From NCBI GenBank assembly GCA_016295375.1, contig JAEDLI010000018.1, positions 1-30,604 on the forward strand: a stretch of DNA of 30,604 bases. Reading direction: 5' to 3'. The notes beneath the pieces are model-generated. The model searched no databases. It saw only the letters and a list, made by a program, of their open reading frames with translations, and had not been told where the DNA came from. The number at the start of each line of letters is the position of its first letter. Positions within the stretch are counted from its first letter, which is position 1. Origin of the DNA: Fibrobacter sp. Lineage in GTDB: Bacteria > Fibrobacterota > Fibrobacteria > Fibrobacterales > Fibrobacteraceae. Below, piece after piece: positions 1 through 8,582 of the stretch. The position numbers and the translations under genes were made by a program.

Positions 1-590
1 CCTACGGCCTTGCTGTATGCGTCCAGAAAGGGGACATACTTGGTACGCGAGAATTCCTTGCTGAACTTGTAGATGTTGACCGTCTTGTAATAACTGTTGA
101 CCTCATCATAGTTAAATGCGGCCTTCGTCACGAAATTGACGATATTGTTCTCCCGGTCAATTTTGACCATGGTCCCATCCATCCACGTCTCATACTTGGC
201 CACCAGCGCCAGGTTGGGGAACGGATTACCCAGAAGAAGATTGAACATTCCGTCGTCAAAAATCAGGTCGCTTTCAATGAGAAGAGTGTCATCTTCCTGA
301 AGTTGCTCTTTTGCAAGCGCAAGTGAATAGATATTGTTCGTCTTGTCGTAGATCGGGTTGTTTACATACTCGATTTTCAGGCCATTCCGCTCCGTCCCGA
401 GGTAGTCCATCAGCTTTTTGCCTTCGTACCCGACAACGATAACAACGCGATTCAATCCCAACTTGCTCAGCTGATTAAGCGTCCTGTCAATCAATGGTGT
501 CCCGTTCACCGGAACCATGCACTTCGTATTGTTCTTGGTATATTCACCGAGACGCTTGCCCATTCCGGCCGCCAAGATTATCGCTTGCAT
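1..590 (-). CDS. NTP-transferase (LicC/PntC-like), 3' end outside window
   Basis: The 196 visible residues form a sugar/choline-type nucleotidyltransferase: the N-terminal LAAGMGKRLG signature (residues 6-15), the ESDLIF metal/nucleotide-binding motif near residue 118, and a TNNIYSLALAKE stretch typical of CTP-dependent LicC-like enzymes. The start is ATG at 590, which overlaps the end of the upstream DUF4422 gene by 13 bp, so the two are co-transcribed and probably translationally coupled. The later part (a WMDGT stretch, then YYKTVNIYKFSKEFS) resembles, from memory, the N-terminal domain of bifunctional nucleotidyltransferase-aminotransferase proteins of the PntC type, which make CMP-2-aminoethylphosphonate. 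A phosphocholine cytidylyltransferase is the alternative. The gene leaves the window before this can be decided. Its likely role is activating a head group that decorates the surface glycan made by this operon. Confidence 0.85.
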   Translation of the reverse strand, partial: MQAIILAAGMGKRLGEYTKNNTKCMVPVNGTPLIDRTLNQLSKLGLNRVVIVVGYEGKKLMDYLGTERNGLKIEYVNNPIYDKTNNIYSLALAKEQLQEDDTLLIESDLIFDDGMFNLLLGNPFPNLALVAKYETWMDGTMVKIDRENNIVNFVTKAAFNYDEVNSYYKTVNIYKFSKEFSRTKYVPFLDAYSKAV

Positions 591-1348
591 AAAGAAACCC
601 CGAATTTCCGTTTCAAGAAATTAAAGCCTTTCACAATCCAATTCTGCTTTTCCATAAACATACAGGGAATTTCCTTGTATTTGATAGAATTGGTTTCCAG
701 CCACACGTCTATGAGTCGTTCACTTACGAAGCCGAATACGCGGGAATCGTTCTGATTGTACTGGGAAATATCCAGACGCTTTTCCAATTCAAACAGGATA
801 TCAAAAAGCCAACTGCAATAATCGTTGAACTTTTCCTTTTTCATGATAAACATGTTGAAACGGTGCCCGATGGTCCGTTTCATGTAGGCGTCGTAAGCCT
901 TCAGATACCCAGGATATTTTTCCGAAATAATTTCCCGTGTCGTATCCAAATCTATGGCATGATGGGCGTGGACATATTGAGAATAATTGGACTCAATAAA
1001 ATAATTCCTGGGCTTTGGCAAAACCACGTCATAGTCCTGAACCAGAGTCGCCAATTCGTCAGCTGTCAAAATCGACACCCACTTGTCACCCTTAGACTTT
1101 ATAGAAAAATGCCTGCGGTAGTGGGCAAGACCAATATAGTCGGCATCCAAATTTTTCCAGGCCCAGTAAAGACCGGTAAGCTCGCAATAGTTCTTGTTCT
1201 TCGCACTGATATTTTCGCCCGTATTGTCAAGGGTGTAGCCCAAGGAGTCTTTGCCTTCAGCCCCGACCTGGACAGGGAGGTACAAGGAATCGGTCGGCAT
1301 CCGATACGCCTTGTGCGTTGCGACAATTATCTTGGCGTTTGCACTCAT
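578..1348 (-). CDS. DUF4422 glycosyltransferase-like protein
   Basis: This 256-aa protein has no signal peptide. It starts with an AKIIVATHK strand and contains the block YCELTGLYWAWKN followed by DYIGLAHYRRHF, which is the hallmark of the DUF4422 family found in capsule and O-antigen loci. I place the start at ATG 1348: it forms an ATGA overlap with the stop codon of the upstream epimerase and has a GGGGAG ribosome-binding site about 11 nt ahead. An ATG 33 bp further upstream would add eleven unlikely residues. The family is generally regarded as glycosyltransferase-like; the acceptor and donor sugars are unknown. Glf in the same operon makes UDP-galactofuranose a plausible donor in the pathway, but assigning it to this enzyme would be guesswork. 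Confidence 0.88.
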   Translation of the reverse strand: MSANAKIIVATHKAYRMPTDSLYLPVQVGAEGKDSLGYTLDNTGENISAKNKNYCELTGLYWAWKNLDADYIGLAHYRRHFSIKSKGDKWVSILTADELATLVQDYDVVLPKPRNYFIESNYSQYVHAHHAIDLDTTREIISEKYPGYLKAYDAYMKRTIGHRFNMFIMKKEKFNDYCSWLFDILFELEKRLDISQYNQNDSRVFGFVSERLIDVWLETNSIKYKEIPCMFMEKQNWIVKGFNFLKRKFGVSLCKR

Positions 1349-2307
1349 ACCAGTTCTTTCTCCCCGCAATCCTTGAACCAATCCTTAAACGCTTCTTCCA
1401 AAGAATAACTAAGGGGATAATCCTTTGCCAACTTCTGTCCGTCTATGTTGGTAGAAATCATAAGTTTCTTCACACGGGCAGGGCATATACCCAGGCCCAA
1501 GCCTCCAAGCATCCCAGCCACAGTCGCTGCAGCCATCATGGGCTTCTTGGGAATGTACGGAACATGGCGTTTCATTCCGGTAGCCTGCATCATGGTATCG
1601 CAAATTTGCTCAATGGTGAATGACGGATAATAGCAACAGTTGTAGAGTTGCACCTTCGGGGCAGAAACGTTTTCGGCCATGGCAAGCATTACGCGGACCA
1701 AGTCCTTCACGTAGATGCAAGCCTTGATGGTATCCTTGCGCCCCGCATAGGCAAACTTGTGACTGGCAAGCCCCTTGTACAAGCGGGTCATATTGCCGTT
1801 TTCACCCGTGCCGAATACGATTCCTGGACGTACTATGGAAAGTCTGCGATTTGCATTCTCGGCAGCCCATTCATGGTGGATTTTCTCGGCGACCAGCTTG
1901 GAAATTCCATAAGGCGTATTGGGAGTCGGGAGCGTCTCTTCCGTCTTCAGTTCTTCGGCAGCGCCATAGGGGGCAATGCTACTCGTAAATACGATGTTTT
2001 CGATTCCATGCTTTCGAGCGAAGTCACATACGTTTTCCGCACCACGGATATTCGTCTCGAAATAGGCATAATCGGGGTGCCCTGGAGTTCTGTGAACTGC
2101 CGCAAAGTTGAAAATAAGGGTTTTGGGACCAAAATCGCCCTGCATCTCAATCGGTTTGCGAACGTCAATCTTTTGAGAATACTCAGAACCTTCGGCAAGC
2201 AGGTCGGCCACGTATACCCTGGCCTGCGGATATTTCTCTCGAAGCAATTGCTGCATGTGGGTTCCGACAAACCCACTACCACCGAATATCACAAACGAAT
2301 CAAACAT
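1345..2307 (-). CDS. NAD-dependent epimerase/dehydratase (extended SDR)
   Basis: A 320-aa extended short-chain dehydrogenase/reductase. The Rossmann glycine motif GGSGFVG is at residues 9-15, the catalytic TSS at 108-110, and the YxxxK pair at Y133 and K137. These enzymes interconvert or dehydrate nucleotide-sugars in the cytoplasm. It sits between glf (3-bp gap) and the DUF4422 gene (4-bp ATGA overlap), so it is part of the polysaccharide operon. The C-terminal substrate-binding half, which includes a short YNCCYYPSFT stretch, does not let me name the sugar. UDP-glucose 4-epimerase or a UDP-glucuronate-processing enzyme would fit the neighbouring ugd and glf, but that is context only. Confidence 0.9.
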   Translation of the reverse strand: MFDSFVIFGGSGFVGTHMQQLLREKYPQARVYVADLLAEGSEYSQKIDVRKPIEMQGDFGPKTLIFNFAAVHRTPGHPDYAYFETNIRGAENVCDFARKHGIENIVFTSSIAPYGAAEELKTEETLPTPNTPYGISKLVAEKIHHEWAAENANRRLSIVRPGIVFGTGENGNMTRLYKGLASHKFAYAGRKDTIKACIYVKDLVRVMLAMAENVSAPKVQLYNCCYYPSFTIEQICDTMMQATGMKRHVPYIPKKPMMAAATVAGMLGGLGLGICPARVKKLMISTNIDGQKLAKDYPLSYSLEEAFKDWFKDCGEKELV

Positions 2308-2310
2308 CAG

Positions 2311-3435
2311 TTACCCAAATTCCTTCCCTACGCAGGCAAGAGCCTCCGCAATCACATGATGCATGTCAAAATACTTGTACATCCCCAGGCGGCCACCAAA
2401 AATCACATTTGCCTCTGTATCGGCCATGGCCCTGTACTTGGCATAGAGTGCATTGTTCTTTTCGTCGTTCATGGGATAATAGGGTTCGTCGCCCCGCCTC
2501 CAAGTTGCCGGATATTCGCGCGTTATAACCGTATGTTCCGTCGCATTTCCACCCTGACAGCCGAATTCAAAGTGCTTATGTTCAATGATTCGTGTGTAGG
2601 GTACTTGTGCCTCGGTGTAGTTGACCACGGCATTGCCCTGGAAATTCTCTTGCGGCAAGTCTTCCGTTTCAAAGCGAAGGCTGCGATACTCGAGTTCACC
2701 AAACCTGTAATCGTAATACTCGTCAATCATGCCCGTGAAGACGATCTTTTTCGCATTTGCCGTAAGTGCGCCACGTTCCTTGAAAAAATCTACACCCAAG
2801 CGAACTTCTACGTCATCCAGCATCTTTTCCACAATCTGGGTATACCCCCCTACGGGTATTCCCTGATACTTGTCATTGAAGTAGTTGTTGTCGTAAACTA
2901 AACGCACGGGCAAGCGCTTGATGATGAATGCGGGGAGTTCTGTACACTTGCGGCCCCACTGTTTCTCTGTATAGCCCTTGATGAGTTTTTCGTATATATC
3001 GCGACCCACCAAGGAAAGGGCCTGTTCTTCCAAATTGGCAGGTTCCCGACCATTCAGGGCAGCAACCGCCTCCGCCTTCTGTTCGTCCAGTTTCTTTTGG
3101 GCTTCGGCCGGAGTTTTGACGCCCCACATCTGGCTGAAGGTGTTCATGTTGAAGGGCAGGTTGTACAGTTCGTCCTTGTAGCGGGCCACAGGGCTATTGG
3201 TGTAGCGGTTGAACTCCGCAAATTGCTGGATATAATCCCAGACTTCCTTGTTGCTGGTATGGAAAATATGGGCTCCAAACTTATGGACGTTGATTCCACC
3301 CACATTCTCGGTATAGACATTGCCTGCAATGTGGCTGCGACGGTCAATCACGAGGACCCTCTTGCCCCGCTTATGCGCTTCATGCGCAAAGACCGCACCA
3401 AATAGGCCAGCACCCACAACCAGGTAGTCGAACAT
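2311..3435 (-). CDS. glf: UDP-galactopyranose mutase
   Basis: This 374-aa flavoprotein converts UDP-galactopyranose to UDP-galactofuranose, the activated sugar for galactofuranose-containing surface glycans. The N-terminal FAD-binding GAGLFG (residues 8-13) is followed by the family-typical NVYTENVGGINVHKFGAHIFHTS region. The middle KGYTEKQWG block and the RLPVR-VYDNNYFNDKYQGIP block, which carries substrate-binding Arg and Tyr residues, are intact. Length matches the bacterial family (about 370 to 390 aa). It starts 2 bp after the ugd stop codon and ends 3 bp before the epimerase, so the cluster is one operon. I see no damage to the gene. Confidence 0.97.
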   Translation of the reverse strand: MFDYLVVGAGLFGAVFAHEAHKRGKRVLVIDRRSHIAGNVYTENVGGINVHKFGAHIFHTSNKEVWDYIQQFAEFNRYTNSPVARYKDELYNLPFNMNTFSQMWGVKTPAEAQKKLDEQKAEAVAALNGREPANLEEQALSLVGRDIYEKLIKGYTEKQWGRKCTELPAFIIKRLPVRLVYDNNYFNDKYQGIPVGGYTQIVEKMLDDVEVRLGVDFFKERGALTANAKKIVFTGMIDEYYDYRFGELEYRSLRFETEDLPQENFQGNAVVNYTEAQVPYTRIIEHKHFEFGCQGGNATEHTVITREYPATWRRGDEPYYPMNDEKNNALYAKYRAMADTEANVIFGGRLGMYKYFDMHHVIAEALACVGKEFG

Positions 3436-3437
3436 CC

Positions 3438-4808
3438 CTACTCCGCCTTCCCCTTACCAATGGAAGACACTTCGAAACCAATCTTACGGAGAGCGTCAGC
3501 ATCCAGGATGTTGCGACCATCGAACACGAAGGCGGGCTTGGCCATGGAGCTGTATATTCGTTTCCAATCCAGCTCGGCAAAGCATTTCCATTCGGTGCAG
3601 ACCACCACCGCATGAGCGCCTTCGGCAGCCTTGTAGGGGTCTTCTTCAAATGTCACCTGGTCCAACACGTCCTTCAGGTCGCGCTTGGCGTCGGGAATGG
3701 CCTTGGGGTCGGTCACCACCGGCACCGCATGTTCATTGAGCAGGTCACGGACCACCAAGTTCGCCGGGCTTTCGCGGGTGTCACCGGTATTGGCCTTGAA
3801 GGCGAAACCGAACACTGCAATCTTCTTGCCGGCGATGGTATTGAACATGGTTTCTAGCATGCGGTCCACCACGCGGTGGGTCTGCCATTCGTTAATCTTA
3901 ACCACGGATTCCCAGTAGGCGGCCACCTCAGGGAGACCATAATAGCCGCAAAGGTACACCAGGTTCAATATGTCCTTCTTGAAGCAACTGCCGCCAAAGC
4001 CGATAGAAGCCTTGAGGAACTTGGGGCCTATGCGGGTGTCCTTGCCCATCACAAAAGCCACCTCGTCCACGTCGGCACCGGTCTTTTCGCAAAGGGCGCT
4101 GATGGAGTTGATGGAACTGATACGCTGGGCCAAGAAGGCGTTGGCGGTCAGCTTGGTCAGTTCGGAACTCCAGAGGTTGGTGGTGAGGATTCGGTCACGG
4201 GGAACCCAGTGGGCATACACGTCCACCAGTTTCTGGCAGGCGGCAAGTCCCGATTCCGTCTGGTGGGACCCGATAAGCACGCGGTCCGGTTCAAACAGGT
4301 CCTTGATGGCGGTTCCTTCGGCCAGGAACTCGGGGTTCGACAGAACCTCAAAATGCAGGCCCTTGTCGTTGCTGTTCAAAATTCGTTCCATAGCGGCAGC
4401 GGTACGAACCGGCAGGGTGGACTTTTCCACGATAATCTTGCCTTCGTCGGCAATTTCCAGAATGTTGCGGGCGGTCTTTTCCCAGTACTGCAGGTCCGAA
4501 GCCTTACCGGCGCCATGACCAAATGTCTTTGTGGGAGTGTTCACAGACACGAAGATAATGTCCGCTTCCTTGATAGCTGCGGGAATGTCGGTGCTAAAGA
4601 AGAGATTGCGGCCACGGGCACGCTTTACCACGTCGTCCAGGCCGGGTTCAAAAATCGGGAGGTTTTCGCTATTCCAGGCATCGATACGAGCCTGGTTGAT
4701 ATCCACCACAGTCACCTTCACATCGGGGCACTTGTCAGCGATAACGGTCATGGTGGGGCCACCGACGTAGCCCGCACCAATACAAAGAATCTTGGTATTG
4801 AAACTCAT
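3438..4808 (-). CDS. ugd: UDP-glucose 6-dehydrogenase
   Basis: A 456-aa NAD-dependent enzyme oxidising UDP-glucose to UDP-glucuronate. The Rossmann motif GAGYVGGP is at 11-18, the VNTPTKT loop at 89-95, the NPEFLAEGTA segment with the catalytic Glu near 161-164, and GFGGSCFKKD with the nucleophilic Cys275. The GHGAGKASDLQYWE segment after the TPTKT loop and the 456-aa length are closer to the animal/plant-type UGDH than to the roughly 390-aa E. coli enzyme; some bacteria also carry this longer form. It is the first gene of the minus-strand polysaccharide operon. About 100 bp without genes lies upstream and must hold the promoter, though I cannot point to a clear -35/-10 pair. Confidence 0.96.
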   Translation of the reverse strand: MSFNTKILCIGAGYVGGPTMTVIADKCPDVKVTVVDINQARIDAWNSENLPIFEPGLDDVVKRARGRNLFFSTDIPAAIKEADIIFVSVNTPTKTFGHGAGKASDLQYWEKTARNILEIADEGKIIVEKSTLPVRTAAAMERILNSNDKGLHFEVLSNPEFLAEGTAIKDLFEPDRVLIGSHQTESGLAACQKLVDVYAHWVPRDRILTTNLWSSELTKLTANAFLAQRISSINSISALCEKTGADVDEVAFVMGKDTRIGPKFLKASIGFGGSCFKKDILNLVYLCGYYGLPEVAAYWESVVKINEWQTHRVVDRMLETMFNTIAGKKIAVFGFAFKANTGDTRESPANLVVRDLLNEHAVPVVTDPKAIPDAKRDLKDVLDQVTFEEDPYKAAEGAHAVVVCTEWKCFAELDWKRIYSSMAKPAFVFDGRNILDADALRKIGFEVSSIGKGKAE

Positions 4809-4907
4809 AGTAATTACAATGTAGAAAAAAGCCCTGTCGTAGGCACAAACGCAACACAGGATTCTTCGTGCATCGCACTCAGAATGGCGATAATGAGCGC
4901 TAAACAG

Positions 4908-5663
4908 CTATTCCCCGACGGCCTTGAAACTCTTGGGAATGTTCAGGCGCCAGGTGCCCAGGCTGAAGGGTTTTCCGTGGGTCACTTTCTTGATGAAAAT
5001 TTCAAGGAAGACTTTTCCGTCCCGCTCAAAGCGGATGTTCTTGGGCATGGCGCGGCCTTCGAGGGTCCCTTCGTCCAAAAAGACGGTCTTTTCCGGCTTT
5101 CCGTCGCGGCCCGTGCGCAAGAGCCACTGGACGCGTCCGTCTTTTTCGCCGTAGCTGAACAGGCGTCCGGTGGATTCCTTCGCGCTCACGACGGTCACGC
5201 CCGACGAATCCTTTGACCCGGTTTTCTCGAAGCGCTCCGGAAGAAGCTTGCCTTCGAAGAGGGCCGCGACCTGATGGATATGCACCAGCGGGAGCGTGTT
5301 GTCGTTCAAGAGGCCCACCATATAGCCGTTCCCCTTTACGTAGAGCTTTTCTGTAGGGAACACCATCTGCCAGCCGGATTCTGTCCACAGCATAGAGGCG
5401 ACGCCGATTCCCAAGGGTCCCGTCAGTTCAAGCCTGTATCGTTTTCCCGGTACAGAGAAAAGCACGGCGTCGAACTCCTGGACCTTGCCGTCTTCTTGGG
5501 TGATGTTCAGCTGGAATTTCGCCCGCAGGCTGTCGGGGCGAGCCTGCTCCTGGGCGCATGCCGCAGAACCTTCGCAGGCGCCTGCAGCGCCACGGCTTCC
5601 GGCGCAGCCTGCCAGAAGGAGGGCGGCAAAAAAAATGAGTATGAATGTTGATGTTTTTTTCAA
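4908..5663 (-). CDS. LolB/DUF4292-like outer-membrane lipoprotein
   Basis: The protein starts with a lipoprotein signal peptide (LKKTSTFILIFFAALLLAGC, lipobox LAGC) followed by about 230 residues of beta-rich sequence with no membrane segment. The pattern of strands (DAVLFSVPGKRYRLELTGPLG, GWQMVFPTEKLYVKG) and the position after a TPR gene resemble the LolB/DUF4292 fold, which binds lipids or lipoproteins; this is inference. I chose the TTG at 5663 because it begins exactly at the signal peptide. An in-frame ATG at 5780 would add 39 residues translated from an extragenic repeat (5683-5716) and would bury the signal peptide inside the protein. No good ribosome-binding site precedes the TTG, so the start remains uncertain. 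Confidence 0.75.
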   Translation of the reverse strand: MKKTSTFILIFFAALLLAGCAGSRGAAGACEGSAACAQEQARPDSLRAKFQLNITQEDGKVQEFDAVLFSVPGKRYRLELTGPLGIGVASMLWTESGWQMVFPTEKLYVKGNGYMVGLLNDNTLPLVHIHQVAALFEGKLLPERFEKTGSKDSSGVTVVSAKESTGRLFSYGEKDGRVQWLLRTGRDGKPEKTVFLDEGTLEGRAMPKNIRFERDGKVFLEIFIKKVTHGKPFSLGTWRLNIPKSFKAVGE

Positions 5664-5682
5664 GCGATGGCAAGAACTGTAT

Positions 5683-5716
5683 GGATCCCATCGCTGCGCT
5701 CCAGGATGACGCTGGG
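5683..5716. repeat. GGATCC...CAGGATGACG extragenic repeat
   Basis: The stretch GGATCCCATCGCTGCGCTCC followed by AGGATGACG has the layout of the common dispersed 'GGATCC-CGCTGCGCTC-AGGATGACG' extragenic repeats seen in many bacterial genomes. It lies between the TPR gene and the LolB-like gene, and if the long frame were used it would be translated as the N-terminus of the latter. Related fragments (ATCCCGCA..TGCGGGATGACA at 14526-14550 and GTCATTGCGAGGCG at 15991-16004) occur elsewhere in the window. Confidence 0.55.
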
Positions 5717-5786
5717 AGAAATCCGTGGCTGACGCAGTTGCTCCTGAATGACGCCGTTGTGAAAAGACCCGAAAAGACATAGCGCC

Positions 5787-7715
5787 TTACTTCTTGTGCT
5801 GTTTCAAAAATTCCTTGGCGGCCTTGTTGTTGGGCCTGAGTTTGAGCACCAGCTTGTAAGACTTGACCGCATCGGCGGTCTTGCCGAGCCCCGCCTGTAT
5901 GGCGCCCATGTGTTCCCAGTAAACGTAGTCTTCCTTGAAATTTTCAGACTTTATCTGCTGCATCACGGCGTAGGCTTCTTCGAATTTTCCCTTGCGGTAG
6001 AGCCCCCAGGCCTTTGAATCCAAGAAGGCCTCCGACGGAGCCTTGCCCTTTTCGAGTGCAAGAGCCTTGTCCACCAGCGCAATCCCCTTGTCCACTTCTT
6101 CGGGAGAGCGGTTCAGGTCGATAAGGGAGTATCCGTAGTAGTTGTACACTTCGGGTCTGTCCAGCTCGCCCCTGTCGGGAGCGGTCAGCAGGTATTCGAA
6201 CAGCTTGAAGGATTCGTCAAATTCTTCCATGCGTTCCAGATTCATGGCCATGTTGAAACGGATGAGCAGGCTGGTGGAATCTCCCATCAGCATGCTTTCC
6301 CAGAACAGGTTCGCCTTGGACCGCGCCTCGTGCGCCTGGAAAAGCTTGAGGGAATCGGCCTTGCCGTCGGATTCGATTTCTTGCGCCTGCGCTACCAAAA
6401 TTTTGGCGTAGGTATGCTGCAAGTGCCTGTAAGTTTTTTGGGCTTCGTGATTCACCTGGGCAACCGATGCGGAATCGGCAATGCCCGCCATGGGCGTCCA
6501 GTTGGTCCAGACTCCAAGCAGGGAGTCCAGCAGATAATAGGCCTGCTGGTACTTGCCCGCATAGCCGTAAGTCATGGCCAAGAAATCCTTGTCGCTACCG
6601 TCCAGAATGGAGTCCGCACGCACGGCGTAGGCAACGGCATCGTCCTTCTTTTTTTCGGTGAGGGCGATTCCGGCCAGAGCCCTACAGGCCTGAGCCGCAA
6701 AGGGCTTGCTCGTGAGACCCTCCAGGGCCTTGTTGTAATGGACCTTCGCGCTGTCCACCTCGTTCTGGGCGTATTCGTAGTTGGCCAAGAAATAAATCAG
6801 TACAGGAGATTCCAGATGGTCGGTGTAGATCTTTTTCCGCAAAAAGGCGAGAGCGTCGGCACGGCTGTCTTTTGCAATCACCAGGAGCATCAGGTTGATC
6901 ATATTCTCTTCGTATTCCGACACGGTGCTGAGGGTATCCACGATAGCCCGGGCCTCGGCATTGCGCTTTTGGATGATAAGCCCCTGCACCTGCTGGAGCA
7001 ACATCTTCTTGTCGCCGGTAGCCTCGTAACCCTTGGCAAAAAGCTCCACCACGGCGGAATCCTTGTGCATGTCGATGAGCAAGTTCAGCTGCCGCTGGAA
7101 AAGCGAAGAGATGTAATTCACCTGGGGGAGCAGCAGGTCATAGACCCGCACCAGTTCCCTCTTGTCTTGCACCGCTTCCAGAAACAGGCTGTAATCGTAC
7201 AGGAGCGTCATGTCCTGGTAGCGGGAAGAATCCAACGCCAGATTGAAATACCGACGGGCAGAATCGGCGATTCCCGCTTTCACATACAACTTAGCAAGCA
7301 GTTCGAACTGACCGGGGTTCGTCTTGCCTTTCAGCTGGTTGGCACGTTTAGCTAGCACCAGCGCGGCAGAATCTTCGCCGTGGGCGGCAATCCTTTCGGC
7401 CACGGCGAAGGAGAGGTAGCGGCTTTCGGGGTCCGCCTCGAAAGCCCGCTGCCAGAAAATTTCGGCCAGGGCCTTTTCGCCCCGGAGTTCCATTTCCATC
7501 GCCCGGATGAACGACTCGTGAGCCACGTCCAGATTCTGGACCGTTGCCGGCTGTTTTGTTTCGGCCTTCTGTGCAACGGCTTTTGCGATGGCGGCAGAAT
7601 CCGCCGCCGTCAGGGTCGCCTGGCCGCCAGCGTCCTTGCGGGGTGCAGAACTGCACGCCGCCAAGAGCGCCACCAGCGCTATCGTCCAGAAAAATGTCAG
7701 GCCTCTACGGAACAT
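5787..7715 (-). CDS. TPR-repeat lipoprotein
   Basis: A 642-aa protein with a lipoprotein signal peptide (lipobox LLAACSS, Cys near residue 21), then a Gln/Ala-rich linker and a largely helical body of tetratricopeptide-like repeats. Examples are the segment around ALAEIFWQRAFEADPESRYLS near residue 80 and the C-terminal repeat KTADAVKSYKLVLKLRPNNKAAKEFLKQ. It is probably an outer-membrane-anchored periplasmic scaffold. It starts 2 bp after the PASTA gene and precedes the LolB-like lipoprotein. A TPR gene next to a DUF4292-type lipoprotein is an order I associate with Bacteroidota envelope loci, which supports an envelope-assembly role. No catalytic motif is visible. Confidence 0.9.
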   Translation of the reverse strand: MFRRGLTFFWTIALVALLAACSSAPRKDAGGQATLTAADSAAIAKAVAQKAETKQPATVQNLDVAHESFIRAMEMELRGEKALAEIFWQRAFEADPESRYLSFAVAERIAAHGEDSAALVLAKRANQLKGKTNPGQFELLAKLYVKAGIADSARRYFNLALDSSRYQDMTLLYDYSLFLEAVQDKRELVRVYDLLLPQVNYISSLFQRQLNLLIDMHKDSAVVELFAKGYEATGDKKMLLQQVQGLIIQKRNAEARAIVDTLSTVSEYEENMINLMLLVIAKDSRADALAFLRKKIYTDHLESPVLIYFLANYEYAQNEVDSAKVHYNKALEGLTSKPFAAQACRALAGIALTEKKKDDAVAYAVRADSILDGSDKDFLAMTYGYAGKYQQAYYLLDSLLGVWTNWTPMAGIADSASVAQVNHEAQKTYRHLQHTYAKILVAQAQEIESDGKADSLKLFQAHEARSKANLFWESMLMGDSTSLLIRFNMAMNLERMEEFDESFKLFEYLLTAPDRGELDRPEVYNYYGYSLIDLNRSPEEVDKGIALVDKALALEKGKAPSEAFLDSKAWGLYRKGKFEEAYAVMQQIKSENFKEDYVYWEHMGAIQAGLGKTADAVKSYKLVLKLRPNNKAAKEFLKQHKK

Positions 7716-7717
7716 AG

Positions 7718-8479
7718 CTAGTCGGCAATCACAAAGTCAATCTTGGTGTCGGGCAACAGGTAGTCGCCCTCCTTGGGAGAGGTTTCTATGACGGTGTTCG
7801 GGGCTTCGCCATTTTCGGCCTTGACGCGCTTCACATTGCCTACCTTGAACCCAAGCTGTTCCACTTTCATGAACACGTCGTCGATGACTTCGCCTGCAAA
7901 GGAGGGCAGCAGCACGCGCCCGAGAGTTTCGCCTGCAGAGATGATGACGTTGACGGTATCGCCCACGCGGGCGGTGTCGCCGGCCATAGGGTCTGTGCGG
8001 ATAACCACCCCGCGGGGAATGCTCTTGTGGGCGCCCTTGATAATCTGGCCCTGCACAAGGCCTGCGCGGGTAAGCGTTATGGTGGCCTGCTTCTGGCTCT
8101 TTCCGCGAAGGTCCGGAATTTCCACCTGACGGAGTCCGAGGCTTCTCGTAATCTGAACGGTGCGGCCTACCTTGGCCATGCGACCGGCGGCAGGCATCTG
8201 CACCAGCGCGCGACCTGCGGGCACCTGGGCGTTGTAGCGGCCCTCTTCCAGCCACTTGGCCTTGAAGCCCACAGCCGAAAGCGCAGCGTCCGCTTCGGCT
8301 TCGGTCATGCCTTCCAGGTTGGGCACCTCGGCGGTGCTGGTGAATTGTCCGGAGAAAATAGGCAGCGCAATCTTATCTACCGCAAGGGCGAGAATCACCA
8401 GGAGCACCACCCAGAGGAAGAACGCCCTGATGAACGGAGATGTCTTGAACCACTTAAAAAAATTCTTTATCTTACTCAT
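7718..8479 (-). CDS. Membrane-anchored three-PASTA-domain protein
   Basis: A 253-aa protein with a short cytoplasmic N-terminus rich in Lys and Phe, one membrane helix (about residues 18-40) and then three consecutive PASTA domains at roughly 48-115, 116-185 and 186-252. Each begins with the diagnostic V/IPxLxG-like core: VPNLEGMTEAEADAAL, IPDLRGKSQKQATITL and LPSFAGEVIDDVFMKV. PASTA domains bind peptidoglycan fragments or beta-lactams in Ser/Thr kinases and PBPs, but here no kinase or transpeptidase domain is attached. It is first in a three-gene operon with two lipoproteins, suggesting a sensor or scaffold linking inner membrane, wall and outer membrane. The ATG at 8479 has an AAGGAA ribosome-binding site very close by. 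Confidence 0.93.
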   Translation of the reverse strand: MSKIKNFFKWFKTSPFIRAFFLWVVLLVILALAVDKIALPIFSGQFTSTAEVPNLEGMTEAEADAALSAVGFKAKWLEEGRYNAQVPAGRALVQMPAAGRMAKVGRTVQITRSLGLRQVEIPDLRGKSQKQATITLTRAGLVQGQIIKGAHKSIPRGVVIRTDPMAGDTARVGDTVNVIISAGETLGRVLLPSFAGEVIDDVFMKVEQLGFKVGNVKRVKAENGEAPNTVIETSPKEGDYLLPDTKIDFVIAD

Positions 8480-8550
8480 TTCCTTTTTTCACCTTGTCGT
8501 CCGGATTCACAATCCGAACTTCAAATTTTCTTTCCTTCGAACTGGCGCTC

Positions 8551-8580
8551 CCTAGCCCCTATATCCTAGCCCCTATCCAC
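8551..8580. repeat. CCTAGCCCCTAT degenerate repeat
   Basis: Two near-tandem copies of CCTAGCCCCTAT (as CCTAGCCCCTATAT and CCTAGCCCCTATCC). The same motif occurs on the other strand as TAGGGGCTAGGAT at 15921-15960 and at 30481-30530. It directly precedes the GC-rich element at 8583-8715 and is non-coding. Confidence 0.6.
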
Positions 8581-8582
8581 CG

